Source: Marinovum sp. | Lineage (GTDB): Bacteria > Pseudomonadota > Alphaproteobacteria > Rhodobacterales > Rhodobacteraceae | NCBI GenBank assembly: GCA_022447495.1 | Contig: JAKVBH010000013.1 | Span: 35,073 to 99,072 of the forward strand | DNA: 64,000 bases | Reading direction: 5' to 3' | Shown here: positions 60,924 through 64,000 of the stretch, one piece after another | Numbering within the stretch: the stretch's first letter is position 1 | Layout: each line of letters starts with the position of its first letter | Position numbers and translations under genes: made by a program | Notes under the pieces: model-generated | What the model saw: the letters and a program-made list of their open reading frames with translations, nothing else | The model's database searches: none | What the model was told of the DNA's origin: nothing

Positions 60924-62305
60924 GGGCGCACCTCCAGCACATGGGACGCGTGGCCTTGGCGCTCATGCCAGAGCCGCCAGAGCATGTTTTGCGCGGTTTT
61001 CATACGGTAGCCCGCGGACCCGCGCATATCGCTCATTGGGGTGTAATCCTCGGCCAATGCGGCCGCGGCGCGGGTGATGGTCTCTTTGGTCCAGGGCTGG
61101 CCAGTGAGCTTGCTTTCCGTGGTGCTGGCCCGTTTGGGAGTGCCTGCCATGCCACCGAAGGCGATGCGTGCCGATGCGATCTGGCCATTTTGGATTTCCA
61201 CTGAGAACGCGCCGCAGACGGCGGAGATGTCCTGATCGAACCTTTTTGAGAGTTTATACACAGAAAGGGGCTGGTTTGTTTTTAGCACAGTTACTTTTTC
61301 CACAAACTCCCCCGGCGCGCGGTCTTGTTTGCCGTAGTCGAGGAAAAACTGTTCCAAGGGTAGGCTTCGGCGCGTGTCTCTGTGGCGCAAATGGAGCGTG
61401 GCGCCCAGTGCGATGAGGGCGGGTGGACTGTCGCCTATGGGCGAGCCATTTGCGATGTTGCCGCCGATGGTGGCGGCCTCTCGGACTTGGACAGAGCCAT
61501 AGCGGCGGATCATCTCACCAAAGCTGGGCCACAGCCGCGTCATGACGGGATGCAGCCGAGCGAGTGTGACGCCAGCGCCCATTGTCAGTTCGTTCTCTGT
61601 CTCGGTAATGTCCTGCAAGTCTCTGCAGGCGTGCAGAAAAATGACTTTTCCCAAGGGACGCATCTGTTTGGTGACCCAGAGGCCCACGTCCGTTGCCCCG
61701 GCGATGAGCGTGGCATCTGGCCATTGGGCGTAAAGGTCGGCCAATGCGTCGCTTGAGTCTGGGAGGAGGGGGGCTGTCTGCCCCCCGCGCTGCGCGCCCC
61801 CCCGAGGATATTTTTTGCCAGAAGAAGACAGATGCGCAGGGATAGGAGCGGCTTCCGCGGCTTTGGCGGCTTTGAGGATTGCAGCATAGCCCGTGCAGCG
61901 GCACAGGTTGCCTGCGATCCGGTCGGCGTGATCGGTTTGGCCGTTTAGGTGCGCCGTTGCCATGGAGACGGCGAAGCCCGGTGTGCAGAAACCGCATTGA
62001 CTGCCGTGGTGGTCAACGAGGGCTTGTTGCACCGGGTGGAGTTCCCCATCGGGGGAGGAGAGGCCTTCGACGGTGGTCACCTCTTTGCCGTAGAGTTGTG
62101 GGAGAAAGAGAATGCAAGCGTTGAGCGCGCGGGCGCCGCGGTGGTCGCGGACCATCACGGTACACGCGCCGCAATCGCCTTCGTTACAGCCTTCTTTGCT
62201 ACCAGTGAGGCCACGCTCTTCGCGGAGCCAATCGAGCAAGGTTGTGGTTGGGGGCAGATCCCCCGTTTCCACACTTCGTCCATTGAGAACAAAGTTTGTC
62301 GTCAT
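60920..62305 (-). CDS. xdhA: Xanthine dehydrogenase small subunit (2Fe-2S/FAD), with repeat in linker
   Basis: A 461-residue subunit with two 2Fe-2S clusters: C40, C45, C48, C64 (C-N-E-G-D-C-G-A-C) and C104, C107, C135, C137 (C-G-F-C, C-R-C). The FAD domain follows (A-G-A-T-D-V-G-L-W-V-T, I-G-G-N-I-A-N-G-S-P). It carries electrons from XdhB to NAD. Residues about 158-181, joining the two domains, are encoded by the hairpin repeat (S-S-S-G-K-K-Y-P-R-G-G). Family members often have Q-T-A-P there, so part may be ancestral. It is the first gene of the operon. Confidence 0.92.
   Translation of the reverse strand: MTTNFVLNGRSVETGDLPPTTTLLDWLREERGLTGSKEGCNEGDCGACTVMVRDHRGARALNACILFLPQLYGKEVTTVEGLSSPDGELHPVQQALVDHHGSQCGFCTPGFAVSMATAHLNGQTDHADRIAGNLCRCTGYAAILKAAKAAEAAPIPAHLSSSGKKYPRGGAQRGGQTAPLLPDSSDALADLYAQWPDATLIAGATDVGLWVTKQMRPLGKVIFLHACRDLQDITETENELTMGAGVTLARLHPVMTRLWPSFGEMIRRYGSVQVREAATIGGNIANGSPIGDSPPALIALGATLHLRHRDTRRSLPLEQFFLDYGKQDRAPGEFVEKVTVLKTNQPLSVYKLSKRFDQDISAVCGAFSVEIQNGQIASARIAFGGMAGTPKRASTTESKLTGQPWTKETITRAAAALAEDYTPMSDMRGSAGYRMKTAQNMLWRLWHERQGHASHVLEVRP
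61765..61834 (-). repeat. Hairpin repeat inside xdhA
   Basis: Minus strand: GTCTTCTTCTGGCAAAAAAT, ATCCTCGGGGGG and hairpin GGGGGGCAGACAGCCCCCC (61768-61786). It runs in the gene's own direction and codes for the linker between the iron-sulfur and FAD domains. Confidence 0.75.
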
Positions 62306-62485
62306 GGGGTTTAGACGTCCGCCGCGTTACCAAAGCTCTGTCCTGGGGTCACCTGGGCTCCCCCTCGATGCGGCGTAGAAGGGGTGCGAGCAATCGTCGT
62401 CTTCAAGGGTAGGCTAAGTCGCGAATGCGGGGTTTGGCAAGGGGTGAATGCTGAATTTCTGGGCATGTTGGTCCTATCGGCTCCC

Positions 62486-62947
62486 TTATGCTTCGGCCAG
62501 GCCGACGGTAAATTGGGCTTCCAGGCGGGTCAGAGCGGAGGTCCATCCTGCTTCGTGCTCAGACACCATCTCGGGTCCTTCGAAGGAAGAGACACTGACG
62601 TCGATGGTCAACTCTGTCCCGCCGTCTGTCTTCGCCAGAGCGTAGGTCACAAGTGAGGCGCTTAGGCGTTAGTCGGGCACGTCGAGGCATTCGCAGAAGC
62701 ATGCCATGTCTGGCTCCGCGAGGTGAAACGTGTTCTCCACCGTGAACTCGGGGTTTTCCTTGGGGCCACAGCGGTGCAGGTCAGTGCCGCCTGGACGGAG
62801 ATCATGGCGGTCCAAAACTAGGATGTGGTCGTCCGACGGCCCGGCCCAGGCGCAGCGGGCCTCGGGGTCGGTCAGCAAGACCCACAGCCGATCCGGCGTG
62901 ATGGGCAACTTGCGGGTGAGTTGGAAAGATCCGGTGGCACATGTCAT
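62486..62947 (-). pseudogene. SRPBCC/AHSA1-family protein interrupted by a stop
   Basis: From 62947 the frame reads F-Q-L-T-R-K-L-P-I-T-P-D-R-L-W-V-L-L-T-D-P and F-C-E-C-L-D-V-P-D, then TAA at 62669-62671. The same frame continues R-L-S-A-S-L-V-T-Y-A-L-A-K-T-D-G-G-T-E-L-T and V-S-S-F-E-G-P-E-M-V to a stop at 62486. Both parts belong to one AHSA1-like SRPBCC domain of about 150 residues. One substitution explains the break, so it is recent or a sequencing error. It follows the ArsR gene. Confidence 0.75.
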
Positions 62948-62959
62948 ATGTTTGTCCCG

Positions 62960-63289
62960 TTACATTTTGGTTTTGTTGAGATGGGTGATGAGGTCTTCGA
63001 GCTGATCGAGGCGAGCCTCCCAGAGGCCACGTTGTTGGCTGAGCCAGCCCTCCGCGGTTTTCAGTGGTCCGGCTTCGATATGCACAGTGCGCACCCGCCC
63101 CTTCTTCTCGGATCGCACCAACCCGCTTTCCTCCAACACTTTGAGATGTTTTAGGAAAGTCGACAGGGCAATGTCGTGAGGGGCGTGTAATTCGCTCACT
63201 GGGGCGGGACTCTGGGCGAGGCGTTCAATCACGGCCCGACAGGTGGGGTCGGCCAGGGCGTCGAAAAAGCGATCAAGATGGTTAGTCAT
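62960..63289 (-). CDS. ArsR-family helix-turn-helix regulator
   Basis: A 109-residue winged-helix protein: F-F-D-A-L-A-D-P-T-C-R-A-V-I-E-R-L-A and the recognition helix S-T-F-L-K-H-L-K-V-L-E-E-S-G-L-V. The C-terminal R-G-L-W-E-A-R-L-D-Q-L-E-D-L helix is the form found next to SRPBCC/AHSA1 genes. It lacks the metal-site cysteines of ArsR itself. It probably controls its own two-gene operon; the partner is broken here. Confidence 0.85.
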   Translation of the reverse strand: MTNHLDRFFDALADPTCRAVIERLAQSPAPVSELHAPHDIALSTFLKHLKVLEESGLVRSEKKGRVRTVHIEAGPLKTAEGWLSQQRGLWEARLDQLEDLITHLNKTKM

Positions 63290-63800
63290 ATAACTAGGTT
63301 TTGTACGGCGCGTTGCGTTTGACAAGACACTTAGCCAGATGGCTATCTATTGGCCCGCTCGCGAAGCACAAAAGGTCCCCAAGACATGTTTCAGAGACCT
63401 TCGATGCGGGCGCGCCGCGCAGGAGGGAAGCGGGTTGCTCGGCATGCCCGCAAGATCAAGTTTCAGTTGGCCGAGGTGGCTGTAACAGGCGGTGTCTTCA
63501 GACAATTCTTTGCAGCCATCCACACCATATAACGGCCGTCGAGGCCTGCGTGAGGGTCATCACAGTGAAACTCAGAGCAAAGCGGCTCTATTGTTGTGAG
63601 CTAGCGCGGCCCAAATGCCCCAAAATCCAAGAAAAGCAACGACCACGCGAACGCGAAACCCTCAGAACTGACAAGTCCGCCGTCGACACAGCCGTCAGAG
63701 TTGAAGTCGCCAAAAAAAACAGTCAAACTCTTCGCTGCAACGAGCTACTTGAGAAGCATCGAGTTTAAATGTTCACGAAACGGCAAAGGAGCGTGAATCT
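63290..63800. other. Gene-free region near the right edge
   Basis: About 510 bp without a recognisable gene. Long open frames on the plus strand have atypical composition and no family match. The ArsR promoter should lie at its left end; no clear hexamers were found. Confidence 0.45.
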
Positions 63801-64000
63801 GTGAGTGACGCGAAGGCTTTAGGTTTACATAAGATTAAACAGTTGCAGGGCTGGCTTGCACAATGTGCCGAGCATCCTCCATCGGACCAGCCCCTTGTTG
63901 TCTTTGCGATTCCGCTCATTCGGCCAGAAGCAACACCGGTTTGGGACGGTGTTTGCCAGAATTTGGCTCGTACAATTGCGAGCCTACGTGCCCAGACCAA
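63801..64000 (+). CDS. Glycosyltransferase-like protein, start only
   Basis: A partial plus-strand gene from GTG at 63801, with AAAGGAG 9 bp upstream, running off the window. The first 66 residues include D-Q-P-L-V-V-F-A-I-P-L-I-R-P and C-Q-N-L-A-R-T-I-A-S-L-R-A-Q-T, which look like the first strand and helix of a family-2-type glycosyltransferase. The assignment is tentative because the catalytic motifs are beyond the edge. Confidence 0.5.
   Translation, partial: MSDAKALGLHKIKQLQGWLAQCAEHPPSDQPLVVFAIPLIRPEATPVWDGVCQNLARTIASLRAQT

Noticed and set aside
63301..63768. Plus-strand open frame of 155 codons near the right edge
   Set aside because: Rich in Arg, Cys and Lys with no family likeness and no good start context; left as non-coding.
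1..64000. CRISPR arrays, tRNA or rRNA genes
   Set aside because: No regularly spaced repeats, no cloverleaf with a convincing T-arm and no rRNA sequence were found by eye; the TTCGAA at 25205 and 25217 belongs to a palindrome, not a tRNA.

Overview
The window reads as chromosomal DNA of a marine alphaproteobacterium of the Rhodobacteraceae (Roseobacter group). This rests on protein content (YebC, PheS, AccA, an Mcl1-type malyl-CoA lyase, a non-pyrrolysine MttB paralogue, DUF1244, DUF3572, DUF983, heme-NO-binding-like protein with a GGDEF partner), on dense short operons with 1-4 bp overlaps, and on recurring hairpin repeats between genes. The genus cannot be named from this alone.

Layout. 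1-3.5 kb is a wrecked hexuronate-catabolism locus: remnants of a mannonate oxidoreductase-type gene and of uxaC flank two decayed IS5-family elements. 3.6-6.2 kb holds a class I amidotransferase and an SLC13-type permease. 6.3-7.4 kb is decaying DNA with a YdeI-family relic. 7.5-15.4 kb carries yebC, pxpB-pxpC, argP/lysE, two EamA exporters, an XRE regulator and a fatty-acid desaturase. 15.4-20.2 kb has a NUDIX hydrolase, DUF983 protein, EF-hand protein, an ECF sigma factor cluster and a PleD-like diguanylate cyclase. 20.2-24.7 kb has a DUF3572 protein, a HAD phosphatase, an MttB paralogue and a two-gene H-NOX-like/HNOBA-GGDEF unit.

25-31.3 kb is an inositol-type uptake and catabolism cluster (CUT2 ABC transporter, iolD, small membrane protein, iolB) preceded by two tandem LacI-type operators. 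31.3-35.2 kb has accA, lysE/lrp, a racemase-like protein and mcl1. 35.5-38.4 kb is a D-glutamate module (dgcN, dgcA, D-amino-acid transaminase). 38.5-46.4 kb has an OmpA-family protein, a helix-hairpin-helix protein, a redoxin/DUF1244/N-formylglutamate amidohydrolase operon, pyk and a LysM protein. 46.5-51.1 kb has rpmI-rplT, then a vanadium-dependent haloperoxidase, then pheS; pheT is not in the window. 51.7-62.3 kb is mostly one long minus-strand operon joining xanthine dehydrogenase (xdhA, xdhB, xdhC) to a BMP-type nucleoside/purine ABC transporter. An ArsR/SRPBCC pair, the SRPBCC gene broken by a stop, and the start of a glycosyltransferase-like gene close the window.

The most unusual signals are: (1) a roughly 70-bp hairpin repeat that is intergenic elsewhere but lies in frame inside both xdhA and xdhB, in opposite orientations relative to the genes; (2) an H-NOX-like protein lacking the heme-ligand histidine, fused by operon to an HNOBA-GGDEF cyclase, resembling a split soluble guanylate cyclase; (3) a haloperoxidase gene set between rplT and pheS.
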